Source: an uncultured Clostridia bacterium (GTDB lineage: Bacteria > Bacillota > Clostridia > Lachnospirales > Lachnospiraceae). From it: DNA of 7,093 bases. This document shows positions 1 to 6,888 of the stretch, piece by piece (the first letter of the stretch is position 1; each line of letters starts with the position of its first letter). A program made the translations under genes and the position numbers. The DNA lies in assembly GCA_947178045.1 (NCBI GenBank), contig CAMWWR010000094.1, positions 1-7,093 on the forward strand. The letters are read 5' to 3'. The notes below the pieces were generated by a model. The model made no database searches and was not told where the DNA came from. It saw only the letters and a list, made by a program, of their open reading frames with translations.

Positions 1-1461
1 GATAATCTCGGAGCGCTCAAGTGTGTCGATGTCTGAATGCAGGTATTTCACGCGGATGCCGACCTGGCGCATATAGTCGGTGAGCTCCTCCGCCATGCGC
101 TTTGTCAGCGTCGTCACAAGTACCTTGTTTTTCTTTTCCGTCTCCCGGCGTATCTCGCCGATCAGATCGTCGATCTGCCCCTCGACCGGCCTCACGAAGA
201 TCTCCGGGTCGAGCAGGCCCGTCGGGCGGATGATCTGCTCCGTCCGCATCAGCTCATGCTCCTGCTCATACACGTTCGGCGTCGCGGAGACAAAGAGCAT
301 CTGGTTGATCTTTTCCTCAAATTCGCCGAAATTGAGCGGGCGGTTGTCCTTCGCGGACGGAAGGCGGAAGCCGTAATCCACAAGCGTCGTCTTGCGCGCC
401 TGGTCGCCCGAATACATGCCGCGCACCTGCGGGATCGTGATGTGGGACTCGTCCACAATAATGAGAAAATCTTCCGGGAAATAGTCCATCAGCGTATTCG
501 GCGTGCAGCCCGGCGTAAGCCCGGACAGATGCATCGAATAGTTTTCGATGCCCGAGCAAAAACCCGTCTCGCGCAGCATCTCGATATCGAAATGCGTGCG
601 CTCGGAAATGCGCTGCGCCTCCAGCAGCTTGTCCTCGCTCTTGAAATAGCGGATGCGCTCTTCCAGCTCCGCCTCGATGTTTTTGATTGCGGCCTCCATG
701 TGCTCCGGCGACACGACATAATGCGACGCCGGAAAAACCAGAAAATGCTCCAGCGTGCATTTCGCCTCGCCGGTCAGCACGTCGAACTCCGTAATCCGGT
801 CGACCTCGTCCCCAAAGAACTCGACGCGCACCGCCGTGTCCTCATTCGCCACCGGAAAGACCTCGACCACGTCGCCCCGCACGCGGAACGTCCCGCGCTT
901 GAAATCCATATCGTTGCGCGTGTACTGGATGTCAATCAGGCGCCGGAGCACGTCGTCACGGTCCTTCTGCATTCCTGGCCGCAGCGACAGTGTCATGCTC
1001 TGGTAGTCGATCGGGCTGCCGAGCCCGTAAATGCAGGACACGCTGGCAACAATGACCACATCGCGCCGCTCCGTAAGAGCCGCCGTCGCCGAATGGCGCA
1101 GCTTGTCGATCTCGTCGTTGATGGCGGAATCCTTCTCAATATAGGTATCCGTCGAAGGCACATAGGCCTCCGGCTGGTAATAATCATAGTAAGAAACGAA
1201 GTATTCGACCGCATTCTCCGGGAAAAATTCTTTGAACTCGCCGTAGAGCTGGGCGGCCAGCGTCTTATTGTGGGCAATGACGAGCGTCGGGCGGTTGAGC
1301 CGCGCAATCACGTTCGCCATCGTGAAAGTCTTGCCCGAGCCGGTCACGCCAAGCAGCGTCTCGAACTGGTTGCCCTCCTCGAATCCCTTCACAAGAGCCT
1401 CGATCGCCTCCGGCTGGTCGCCGGTGGGCTGGTATTCCGAAACTAATTTGAAATGATCCAT
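1..1461 (-). CDS. uvrB: UvrABC system protein B (excision nuclease helicase subunit), C-terminus beyond window
   Basis: UvrB is the damage-verifying helicase-like subunit of nucleotide excision repair. It is loaded by UvrA and recruits UvrC for incision. The frame has 487 codons without a stop and runs off the window edge; the family is usually about 650-670 residues, so roughly the last quarter is missing. The protein begins [20 protein letters not shown], typical of UvrB. Walker A is GVTGSGKT at residues 38-45. The damage-probing beta-hairpin region starts near [11 protein letters not shown] (90-100). Walker B/DESH is at 337-340, followed by the YGFRLPSA stretch. Helicase domain 2 begins ([12 protein letters not shown], then HSDIDTLER) just before the cut. 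Helicase motifs V and VI and the C-terminal UVR domain are not visible. The ATG is supported by AAAGGAGG about 9 bases upstream. Two LexA-like boxes and a sigma-A promoter lie upstream. uvrA often follows uvrB in Firmicutes, but that lies outside this window. Confidence 0.98.
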   Translation of the reverse strand, partial: MDHFKLVSEYQPTGDQPEAIEALVKGFEEGNQFETLLGVTGSGKTFTMANVIARLNRPTLVIAHNKTLAAQLYGEFKEFFPENAVEYFVSYYDYYQPEAYVPSTDTYIEKDSAINDEIDKLRHSATAALTERRDVVIVASVSCIYGLGSPIDYQSMTLSLRPGMQKDRDDVLRRLIDIQYTRNDMDFKRGTFRVRGDVVEVFPVANEDTAVRVEFFGDEVDRITEFDVLTGEAKCTLEHFLVFPASHYVVSPEHMEAAIKNIEAELEERIRYFKSEDKLLEAQRISERTHFDIEMLRETGFCSGIENYSMHLSGLTPGCTPNTLMDYFPEDFLIIVDESHITIPQVRGMYSGDQARKTTLVDYGFRLPSAKDNRPLNFGEFEEKINQMLFVSATPNVYEQEHELMRTEQIIRPTGLLDPEIFVRPVEGQIDDLIGEIRRETEKKNKVLVTTLTKRMAEELTDYMRQVGIRVKYLHSDIDTLERSEII

Positions 1462-1487
1462 GAAAGTGTCCTCCTTTATGAATCGAT

Positions 1488-1516
1488 TCTATAACTATGT
1501 CCGGATTTTTCAGCAA
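1488..1516 (-). promoter_or_regulatory. Possible second, proximal uvrB promoter
   Basis: On the minus strand TTGCTG (1511-1516) is followed after 17 bp by TATAGA (1488-1493). A start near 1481 would leave a leader of about 20 nt that still contains the ribosome site. The -10 is poorer than that of the upstream promoter. The perfect 10-bp palindrome GAATCGATTC (1480-1489) overlaps it. This is speculative. Confidence 0.3.
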
Positions 1517-1537
1517 TAAACATACGCGCGAAAAAAG

Positions 1538-1551
1538 CGAACAAATACTCT
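1538..1551. promoter_or_regulatory. Probable second, weaker LexA operator
   Basis: CGAACAAATACTCT matches the Firmicutes LexA consensus at about 10 of 14 positions, with one good half-site (CGAAC). It is part of a 13-bp segment (1535-1547) repeated exactly in inverted orientation at 1608-1620, which contains the good half of box 1. It lies about 10-20 bp past the predicted transcription start, a typical place for a second LexA site. Alone it would be a weak call; the shared 13 bp strengthens it. Confidence 0.5.
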
Positions 1552-1566
1552 CTTTTCTGTCCTATG

Positions 1567-1595
1567 ATTATAGCATACCGGATGCTATTAAGCAA
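1567..1595 (-). promoter_or_regulatory. Main sigma-A-type promoter of uvrB
   Basis: On the minus strand there is TTGCTT (1590-1595), a 17-bp spacer, then a perfect TATAAT (1567-1572). Transcription would start near 1560, giving a leader of about 100 nt. The two LexA-like boxes sit on either side: 1604-1617 just upstream of the -35 and 1538-1551 just after the expected start. This is an arrangement suited to repression. The promoter is inferred from sequence only. Confidence 0.65.
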
Positions 1596-1603
1596 CAGAT
1601 TTT

Positions 1604-1617
1604 CGAATATTTGTTCG
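1604..1617. promoter_or_regulatory. LexA (DinR) operator, SOS box 1
   Basis: The 14 bases CGAATATTTGTTCG match 12 of 14 positions of the Firmicutes LexA/DinR operator in the form CGAACATATGTTCG. The box lies 8 bp upstream of the -35 of the uvrB promoter. uvrB is a classical LexA target in Bacillus and relatives, so the match and the location support each other. Confidence 0.75.
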
Positions 1618-1705
1618 CTTGTTTGTACTTTCCGGCCTCTTCCGGAGCTGCCCGGATCTGGCATGCAATCCGCGCCTTGCCGGCATATTCCCCGCAGCCG
1701 GGACT

Positions 1706-2113
1706 TTATAAAATCTTCGAATCCTTTCCCTTTTCTGCAGGAATCGCTGTTGGTACCGCAGTCTCTTCTGTACAGTCCGTACCACGCATCACTGCTTCCG
1801 TATGCTCCTCTATCTTTTGTTTCAGCATAGCGCTCAACAGCATGACATTGGGATCATTGGGGTCAACCTCTGTCTCCGATCCACTTCTGTAAGTCCCCTG
1901 CGCTCCCCACTTATTCCCCCAGTCTTCTGCAGATAATGCTGTAAGACGCACATTCCCGGCCGCCGCAGTATTTCCTTCCTGATCCGGATTTTGCAGCCCC
2001 GGTATGCCCGCATCTGTGCTACGCAGCACAAGCGGCAGGAACAAGAGCCCAAGCAGCAACAGTGCCGGAATTACCGCTCTTTTCTTCATTTTTCGTTTTC
2101 CTCTATGCAGCAT
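1706..2113 (-). CDS. Small exported or membrane-anchored protein of unknown function
   Basis: This is a 135-residue protein I do not recognise. The N-terminus is strongly basic (MLHRGKRKMKKRA) and is followed by a hydrophobic run of about 14 residues (ALLLLGLLFLPLVL, roughly 17-30), which is a signal peptide or single membrane anchor. A T-D-A/G site near residues 34-36 could be a signal peptidase I cleavage point; there is no lipobox cysteine. The rest is hydrophilic, rich in Gly, Glu, Asp and Thr, with one short helix-like stretch (NVMLLSAMLKQKIEEH, about 89-104). The ATG at 2113 has GGGAGG 7 bases upstream. An internal ATG at 2089 (MKKRAV) is an alternative with a weaker AGAGG. The gene starts 47 bases after the cheW stop in the same direction, so it is probably co-transcribed with prfB-cheW. 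No intrinsic terminator is evident after it. Confidence 0.7.
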   Translation of the reverse strand: MLHRGKRKMKKRAVIPALLLLGLLFLPLVLRSTDAGIPGLQNPDQEGNTAAAGNVRLTALSAEDWGNKWGAQGTYRSGSETEVDPNDPNVMLLSAMLKQKIEEHTEAVMRGTDCTEETAVPTAIPAEKGKDSKIL

Positions 2114-2160
2114 GCCTCATCCTCCCGGACAATCACGGAGCAGTGCCTCCGTCCTTGCCG

Positions 2161-2637
2161 TCACGTCGCGCTCTTTTTCTCATTCTGCTCCGCAAAATCC
2201 TTCACGGCCTCGGCCTCCTGCTCGTTCAGGATATTCTCCAGGTCGAGCAGTACGACCATGCGCGACTTTTTGTTTGTAACGCCCAGGGCATACCGTGTTT
2301 CCGCACACCGCACAATTGTAGGAACCGGCTGTACCTCATTGTCCTCCAGCTCGATGATCTCCGACACGGAATCGACCTTGTAGCCGACCAGAATGTCCTT
2401 GCAGCGCGTGATGAGCAGCTGGGTCTTATCGCTCGCCGTGACCTCCGGCATGCCGAATTTTTTCCGGAGACTGTATACCGGAATCACGTCCCCGCGAAGG
2501 CTCAGGATTCCGATAATGTGCATGGGCGCATTCGGCATCGGAACAACGCCGGCATACTTCTCGATCGTTGTCACCAGCGAAATGTCCATCCCGTACTCCT
2601 CATCTCCCAATTTGAAAATGATCTGTTTTGTCGACAT
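2161..2637 (-). CDS. cheW: CheW-type chemotaxis coupling protein
   Basis: This is a single-domain CheW protein of 158 residues, the usual length. CheW links methyl-accepting chemoreceptors to the histidine kinase CheA in the arrays under the inner face of the membrane. Visible family features are the N-terminal beta strand with FKLGDEEYGMDI (8-19), the conserved core GILSLRGDVIPVYSLRKKFG (43-62) containing the invariant Arg in SLRGD, the strand VGYKVDSVSEIIEL (84-97), and the C-terminal VVLLDLENIL (128-137). There is no receiver domain, so it is not CheV. The last 20 residues are charged and probably disordered. The ATG has GGAGG 5 bases upstream within a longer purine run that overlaps the prfB stop codon 15 bases away, suggesting translational coupling. 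No other chemotaxis gene is nearby, so it may be a stand-alone or paralogous CheW. Confidence 0.93.
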   Translation of the reverse strand: MSTKQIIFKLGDEEYGMDISLVTTIEKYAGVVPMPNAPMHIIGILSLRGDVIPVYSLRKKFGMPEVTASDKTQLLITRCKDILVGYKVDSVSEIIELEDNEVQPVPTIVRCAETRYALGVTNKKSRMVVLLDLENILNEQEAEAVKDFAEQNEKKSAT

Positions 2638-2652
2638 GAATGCCTCCCCCCT

Positions 2653-3772
2653 TTACACTTCCTCCGGTTTCGTATTGATCCACTTCAAATACGCATTAAT
2701 GAACGGGTCGATGCCCCCGTCCAGCACGCCCTGCGCGTTCGCGATCTCCGCGCCGGTCCGGTGATCCTTCACCATTGTATACGGCTGCAGCACATAGGAG
2801 CGGATCTGATTTCCGAAATTGATGTCGCGCACCTCGCCCCGGATACCGGACTCCTTCTCCTGATTTTCCTGCTGCTTGAGCAGATACAGCTTCGCCTTCA
2901 GCATCTGCATCGCCTTATCCTTGTTCTGGAACTGCGAGCGCTCGTTCTGGCACTGCACGACAATTCCGGTCGGCAGGTGCGTGATGCGAATGGCGGACGA
3001 GGTCTTATTGACATGCTGCCCGCCCGCGCCGCTCGAGCGATAGGTGTCAATGCGAAGATCCTCGTCGTTGATCTCCACATCGAGATCCTCCTCGATATCC
3101 GGCATAACGTCACACGAGACAAACGAGGTCTGGCGCTTGCCCGCCGCGTTGAACGGCGAAATGCGCACCAGGCGGTGTACGCCGCGCTCCGATTTCAGAT
3201 GTCCGTAGGCGTTCTGCCCGTTGATCTGTATCGTGATCGACTTCAGTCCCGCCTCGTCGCCGTCCAGGAAGTCAAGAATTTCCGTTGTGTAGCCCTTGCG
3301 GTCCGCCCATTTCTGGTACATACGGCTGAGCATGCCCGCCCAGTCACAGCTCTCCGTGCCCCCCGCGCCCGCATGCAGCGTGAGGATGGCATTGTCCTTG
3401 TCATATTCCTCGGACAGCAGTGTGTCGAGCCGCAGCTCCTCAAATTCCTCGATGAAGCTGTCCGCCTCCTTCTGAATCTCCGGCACGAGCGAAACGTCGT
3501 TCTCCTCGTTCGCCATGTCGATCAGCATGAAAATATCCTCGTAGCGCTGCTTCAGATCGCCGTACTGCGCAATAATGTCCTTGAGGTTCTTCAGCTCCTT
3601 GACATAAGCCTGACTCTTTTCGGCGGAGTCCCAGAAATTCGGCTCCTGCATAATTCCTTCAATTTCCTCTACCCTCAGCTGTTTATTAGCGAGGTCAAAG
3701 TGAATCCCCCACTTCGATTAAAGGCTTTGCGTAAGTTCCGATGGTATACTTGATCTGATCCAACTCAATCAC
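2653..3772 (-). CDS. prfB: Peptide chain release factor 2 (RF2), made by programmed +1 frameshift
   Basis: RF2 recognises UGA and UAA in the ribosomal A site and triggers peptide release. The first reading frame starts at GTG (3770-3772) and encodes 25 residues ([20 protein letters not shown] then VGDSL). It ends at TGA (3695-3697). Skipping one T gives GAC and continues as [20 protein letters not shown] to TAA at 2653-2655, for 372 residues in all. The anticodon-mimic tripeptide SPF is at 205-207 and the catalytic GGQ at 250-252, the same numbers as in E. coli RF2. The GTG is chosen because it directly follows an in-frame TAA, has AGAGGTGAG 5 bases upstream, and restores the conserved N-terminus; starting at ATG 3651 would drop 40 conserved residues. 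The TGA lets RF2 regulate its own synthesis: low RF2 favours frameshifting. cheW follows closely. Confidence 0.97.
3694..3710 (-). promoter_or_regulatory. prfB programmed +1 frameshift site
   Basis: On the minus strand the sequence reads GGGGG ATTCA CTT TGA C. CTT TGA C is the classic RF2 shift site: the tRNA on CTT slips one base to TTT while the ribosome pauses at TGA. The G-run (3706-3710) can pair with the 16S anti-Shine-Dalgarno region as the stimulator. TGA is codon 26, as in E. coli. The G-run is 5 bases from CTT; in E. coli the gap is 3. Confidence 0.92.
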
Positions 3773-3803
3773 TTAATCTCACCTCTTTCTTATTTTAAGT
3801 CCC

Positions 3804-3892
3804 GCAGACTCCCTACGCAGCGCTTTTTCCGTGGAAGGGATTCCCCTCCCTTCGTTCCGGGAATCCCTTCCGGCGCTGCTTCGGAAGTCTGC
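3804..3892. repeat. Nested long palindrome
   Basis: Three stems are nested. The outer is gcagact (3804-3810) with agtctgc (3886-3892). After a symmetric 6-by-6 internal loop comes gcagcgc (3817-3823) with gcgctgc (3873-3879). The inner is a perfect 13-bp stem, ggaagggattccc (3833-3845) with gggaatcccttcc (3859-3871), around a 13-base loop. This would make one tall hairpin in RNA from either strand. Confidence 0.85.
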
Positions 3893-3901
3893 TGTTTTTG
3901 A

Positions 3902-3951
3902 GTTCCGCAAAATCCCTCCCGATACCCAACAACCAGGGAAGGAACTTTTGC
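3902..3951. repeat. Crossed inverted repeats, possible pseudoknot
   Basis: Three complementary pairs are present: gttcc (3902-3906) with ggaac (3941-3945), gcaaaa (3907-3912) with ttttgc (3946-3951), and tccct (3913-3917) with aggga (3935-3939). The first two cross instead of nesting, which is the topology of an H-type pseudoknot or of two mutually exclusive hairpins. The complementarity is directly visible; the fold is inference. Confidence 0.5.
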
Positions 3952-3983
3952 CCGCTGCGCGGAGCAGCCATTGCTCCCGCCTG

Positions 3984-4028
3984 GAAGAATCGAAAATTAA
4001 GTCTCAAAGACTTCATTTTCGATTCTTC
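3984..4028. repeat. 20-bp hairpin with one mismatch
   Basis: The left arm is 3984-4003 and the right arm 4009-4028, complementary at 19 of 20 positions (mismatch 3998/4014), with the 5-base loop tcaaa. The arms carry gaagaatcgaaaa and ttttcgattcttc. On the minus strand no T-run follows, so it does not look like a terminator. A smaller hairpin, ggagca (3961-3966) with tgctcc (3972-3977), lies just before it. Confidence 0.85.
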
Positions 4029-4029
4029 G

Positions 4030-4083
4030 AACGGAACGGGCTCACAATGAAACCTCTCCACAAAACCTTCAGCCCGTTCCGTT
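4030..4083. repeat. Perfect 13-bp inverted repeat abutting the secA stop codon
   Basis: aacggaacgggct (4030-4042) is exactly complementary to agcccgttccgtt (4071-4083) around a 28-base loop. The right arm ends one base from the secA stop codon. On the plus strand a T-run follows (4082-4086), so it would resemble a terminator only for transcription coming from the prfB side on the plus strand, where no gene is seen. On the sense strand of secA the A-run precedes the stem and no T-run follows. Confidence 0.8.
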
Positions 4084-4084
4084 T

Positions 4085-6655
4085 TTACGCTTTCCTACCG
4101 CAGCAGAATTTGTATTTCTGTCCGCTGCCGCACGGGCACGGGTCGTTTGGCATGATCTTCTTTGCGGAACGCTTCACCGGCTGCTTGGCCACCGAGTCGT
4201 CCTTGTTCGTGCCGGTCACCTTCGCGACCTCCTCGCGCTCCACCTTCTGCTCGATGCGCAGGTGCATCAGGCCGCGCACGGTATCCTCCGCAATTGCCGT
4301 CGTCATCGCGTCAAACATATCGTAACCCATAAACTTATACTCGGTCAGCGGGTTCTTCTGACCGAGGGCCTGCAAACCAATACCCTGGCGCAGCTGATCC
4401 ATGTCGTCGATATGATCCATCCACTTGCGGTCAATCACATTTAACAGGATAACGCGCTCCACCTCGCGCAGCTGCTCCTTCTCCGGAAATTCCGCTTCCT
4501 TCGCCTCGTAGAAGCGCACTACTTCCTCCTTCAAATGCTGGGTCAGAGTATCCCGCTTACCATGCTTTAACAGCTCGTCGTCTAACACGAGCGGCGGAAT
4601 CGGGAAAATCGGCAGCAACAGACTGTTTAGTTCCGCCAGATCCCATTCCTCAGGGAGCGCATCCTCGGCGATGCAGCGGTTCACTGCGCTTTCGACTGTA
4701 TCCGTGATCATCTTAAAGATGGAATCACGCATGTTCTCCCCGTCCAAAACCTTGCGGCGCTCGCCGTAAATAATCTCTCTCTGCTCGTTGTTGACCTGGT
4801 CATACTCCAGAAGATTTTTCCGGATGCCAAAATTGTTGCCCTCGATCTTCTTCTGCGCCTTCTCGATCGCGCTGTTGAGCATTTTGTGCTCGATCTGCTC
4901 GCCATCCGGAAGCCCGAGGGAATTGAACATCGCGATCATGCGCTCCGAGCCGAACAAACGCATCAGATCATCCTCGAGGGAGATATAAAAACGTGATTCT
5001 CCCGGGTCGCCCTGACGTCCGGCACGGCCGCGCAGCTGATTATCGATACGCCTCGATTCATGCCGCTCTGTACCAATAATCTTTAAACCGCCAAGATCCG
5101 TCACGCCCTCGCCAAGCTTGATATCCGTACCACGGCCCGCCATGTTCGTCGCAATCGTCACGGCCCCCATCTGGCCCGCATCCGCGACAATCTCCGCCTC
5201 AAGCTCATGAAATTTTGCATTTAAGACTTTGTGAGGGATGCCGCGTTTCTTTAAAAGCGCGCTAACCTCCTCGGACGCCTCGATGGTGATGGTACCGACC
5301 AGCACCGGCTGCCCGGTCGCGTGCGCCTTCGCGATCTCCTCAACCACGGCAGTAAGCTTCTCCCTCTTTGTCTTGTAAACCGCATCGTTTAAATCCTTGC
5401 GCGCAATTGGACGGTTCGTCGGCACCTCCACTACATCCATACCATAGATTTCGCGGAACTCGTTCTCCTCGGTGAGCGCCGTACCGGTCATACCGCATTT
5501 TCTCGTATACTTATTGAAGAAATTCTGGAATGTAATCGTTGCCAGGGTCTTGCTCTCGCGCTTTACCTTCACATGCTCCTTCGCCTCAATCGCCTGGTGC
5601 AGGCCGTCGGAATAGCGTCTGCCCGGCATGATGCGCCCGGTAAAGTCATCGACAATCAGCACTTCGTCATCCTTTACCACATAATCCTTGTCGCGCGCCA
5701 TCAGGTAATGTGCGCGCAGTGCGAGGATGATATTGTGCTGTATCTCAAGGTTCTGCGGGTCGGCAAGGTTCTCGATGTGGAAAAATTTCTCCACCTTCCC
5801 GACGCCTTCTTCCGTCAGGTTTACGTTCTTATCCTTCTCATTGACAACAAAATCGCCCGACTCCTGTGAATCCTCGCCCATGATAACATCCATTTTGGAG
5901 AGCTCTTTCTCCGTACCTTTTTTGAGCTGCCTTGCCAGAATATCGCACGCCTCATACAGGCTTGTCGATTTGCTGCTCTGGCCGGAAATAATCAGAGGTG
6001 TGCGCGCCTCATCGATCAGCACCGAGTCTACCTCATCAATAATCGCAAAGTGCAAGTCGCGCATAACCAGCTGTTCCTTGTACTTGACCATATTGTCCCG
6101 CAGGTAATCGAACCCAAACTCGTTGTTCGTTCCGTAAGTAATGTCACACGCATAAGCCTGGCGGCGCTCATCACTGTTCATGCTGTTTAAGATGCAGCCG
6201 ACGCTCAGCCCGAGAGAACGGTGCACCTTTCCCATCCACTCCGAGTCGCGGTGCGCCAGGTAATCGTTGACCGTGACCTGATGCACACCCTTGCCCTCCA
6301 GCGCGTTCAGGTACGCCGGGAACACCGAGACGAGCGTCTTGCCCTCGCCGGTCTTCATCTCCGCGATGCGCCCCTGATGCAGGATGATCCCGCCGAGCAG
6401 CTGCACATGGTATGCCCGCTGTCCGAGCGTCCGCTTCGCGGCCTCGCGCACCGTGGCGTACGCCTCGACCAGAAGATCGTCCAGCGTCTCGCCCTTTTCC
6501 AGCCGCTCCCGGAATTCCTCCGTCTTCGCTGCCAGCTGCTCGTCGGTCAGCTTTTCGTATTCCGGCTCGAGTGCTTCTATCTGGTCCGCCAGGGGCTCGA
6601 TCCGCTTGATCTCCCTCTCACTGTGAGTTCCAAACATTTTTGCAAATAGTCCCAT
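4085..6655 (-). CDS. secA: Preprotein translocase ATPase SecA
   Basis: SecA is the motor that pushes unfolded preproteins through the SecYEG channel at the cytoplasmic membrane. The protein is 856 residues, near the family norm. In order: N-terminus MGLFAKMFG; Walker A MKTGEGKT (100-107); [31 protein letters not shown] box (207-210) with [12 protein letters not shown]; preprotein-binding region; [15 protein letters not shown]; helicase domain 2 with [13 protein letters not shown] and [17 protein letters not shown]; the helical scaffold ([12 protein letters not shown], then [15 protein letters not shown]); and a C-terminal zinc-binding motif [13 protein letters not shown] (840-852) that contacts SecB or the ribosome in relatives. 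ATG 6655 is chosen because MGLF matches the family start and GGAGG lies 4 bases upstream. An upstream in-frame ATG at 6805 lies ahead of the predicted transcript start. Nothing looks missing. prfB follows after the palindromic element, a common gene neighbour in Firmicutes. Confidence 0.98.
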   Translation of the reverse strand: MGLFAKMFGTHSEREIKRIEPLADQIEALEPEYEKLTDEQLAAKTEEFRERLEKGETLDDLLVEAYATVREAAKRTLGQRAYHVQLLGGIILHQGRIAEMKTGEGKTLVSVFPAYLNALEGKGVHQVTVNDYLAHRDSEWMGKVHRSLGLSVGCILNSMNSDERRQAYACDITYGTNNEFGFDYLRDNMVKYKEQLVMRDLHFAIIDEVDSVLIDEARTPLIISGQSSKSTSLYEACDILARQLKKGTEKELSKMDVIMGEDSQESGDFVVNEKDKNVNLTEEGVGKVEKFFHIENLADPQNLEIQHNIILALRAHYLMARDKDYVVKDDEVLIVDDFTGRIMPGRRYSDGLHQAIEAKEHVKVKRESKTLATITFQNFFNKYTRKCGMTGTALTEENEFREIYGMDVVEVPTNRPIARKDLNDAVYKTKREKLTAVVEEIAKAHATGQPVLVGTITIEASEEVSALLKKRGIPHKVLNAKFHELEAEIVADAGQMGAVTIATNMAGRGTDIKLGEGVTDLGGLKIIGTERHESRRIDNQLRGRAGRQGDPGESRFYISLEDDLMRLFGSERMIAMFNSLGLPDGEQIEHKMLNSAIEKAQKKIEGNNFGIRKNLLEYDQVNNEQREIIYGERRKVLDGENMRDSIFKMITDTVESAVNRCIAEDALPEEWDLAELNSLLLPIFPIPPLVLDDELLKHGKRDTLTQHLKEEVVRFYEAKEAEFPEKEQLREVERVILLNVIDRKWMDHIDDMDQLRQGIGLQALGQKNPLTEYKFMGYDMFDAMTTAIAEDTVRGLMHLRIEQKVEREEVAKVTGTNKDDSVAKQPVKRSAKKIMPNDPCPCGSGQKYKFCCGRKA

Positions 6656-6677
6656 TGTTCCTCCATACTGCGTCTCA

Positions 6678-6756
6678 CCTGTCCGACCGACAGGCGGGAG
6701 CCGCAAACCTTGCTCCGTCCGCATCCAATTCTTTGCCTGTCCGGGCTTGCAAAGCC
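6678..6756 (-). promoter_or_regulatory. Structured secA leader with competing helices
   Basis: In the leader RNA, GACAGGC (6735-6741) can pair with GCCTGTC (6689-6695). That same second segment can instead pair with GACAGG (6678-6683) as a tight hairpin with a 5-base loop. These pairings exclude each other. A third small hairpin, GGCTT with AAGCC (6744-6756), sits near the 5' end. The secA ribosome site GGAGG (6660-6664) lies 13 bases past the last segment and is not itself paired in either fold. The leader matches no riboswitch I know, and I see no SecM-like arrest peptide. Confidence 0.4.
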
Positions 6757-6773
6757 AATAAGCCTTGTAGGTT

Positions 6774-6802
6774 ATTCTATCATTATAAGGAGAAGAATTC
6801 AA
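6774..6802 (-). promoter_or_regulatory. Sigma-A-type promoter of secA, extended -10
   Basis: On the minus strand TTGAAT (6797-6802), a 17-bp spacer and TAGAAT (6774-6779) form a near-consensus promoter. A TG one base before the -10 makes it an extended -10. The expected start near 6767 gives a leader of about 110 nt. A TATAAT-like string in the spacer (near 6782-6787) has no -35 at proper distance and is less likely to be the -10. Confidence 0.7.
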
Positions 6803-6888
6803 CATTTTTATTTGGGTTTCTTCAACAAGAGAGGTTTACAAGGCAATACACACAGGCCCTGCCGCTGCGGCCAGCTTCAAATCCGTTG
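6803..6888. other. Intergenic stretch upstream of the secA promoter
   Basis: It contains a short GC-rich palindrome on the minus strand (GCCGC A GCGGC) shortly after the remnant frame, without a following T-run, then an AT-rich stretch just above the -35 that could act as an UP-like element. I see no gene here. Confidence 0.4.

Larger units (their letters stand above)
3804..4083. repeat. Composite palindromic intergenic element between secA and prfB
   Basis: About 280 bases hold at least four inverted-repeat structures almost end to end, described in the next entries. The element begins 1 base after the secA stop codon and ends about 30 bases before the prfB start. It contains no credible gene, although both strands stay open in one frame through most of it (a property of palindromes that mirror the same codons). 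No clear terminal inverted repeat, target duplication or transposase was seen. It could be a dispersed non-autonomous repeat, a structured part of the secA-prfB transcript, or both. In the sense direction none of the hairpins is followed by a T-run, so none is a convincing intrinsic terminator for secA. A weak TAAAAT -10-like sequence at 3792-3797 lacks a good -35. Confidence 0.65.

Noticed and set aside
37..1446. Long plus-strand open frame opposite uvrB (469 codons)
   Set aside because: It is antisense to a clear uvrB, is very rich in Arg, His and Leu in the way of a shadow frame, and shows no recognisable domain.
1621..1705. Terminator between the unknown gene and uvrB
   Set aside because: Only short 5-bp GC-rich inverted repeats (for example ccggc/gccgg at 1680-1701) are seen, without a T-run.
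2653..3651. prfB as a 332-residue gene starting at ATG 3651
   Set aside because: It would omit the conserved N-terminus; the 25-codon first frame plus CTT TGA C restores a full-length RF2 with SPF and GGQ at the expected positions.
2062..3753. Plus-strand open frame of 563 codons opposite cheW and prfB
   Set aside because: It spans two clear minus-strand genes and their gap, and its Arg/His/Leu-heavy composition reflects antisense codon bias.
4030..4083. Intrinsic terminator of secA
   Set aside because: The stem is strong but the loop is 28 bases and no T-run follows on the sense (minus) strand; the T-run is on the wrong side.
3831..4325. Plus-strand frame through the palindromic element into secA
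   Set aside because: Half is a mirror of the palindrome arms and half is antisense to the secA C-terminus; no family resemblance.
6656..6805. Upstream extension of secA to ATG 6805 (906 residues) or to ATG 6724
   Set aside because: The extra residues do not resemble SecA. ATG 6805 lies ahead of the predicted transcript start and ATG 6724 lacks a ribosome site, whereas ATG 6655 has GGAGG and the conserved MGLF start.
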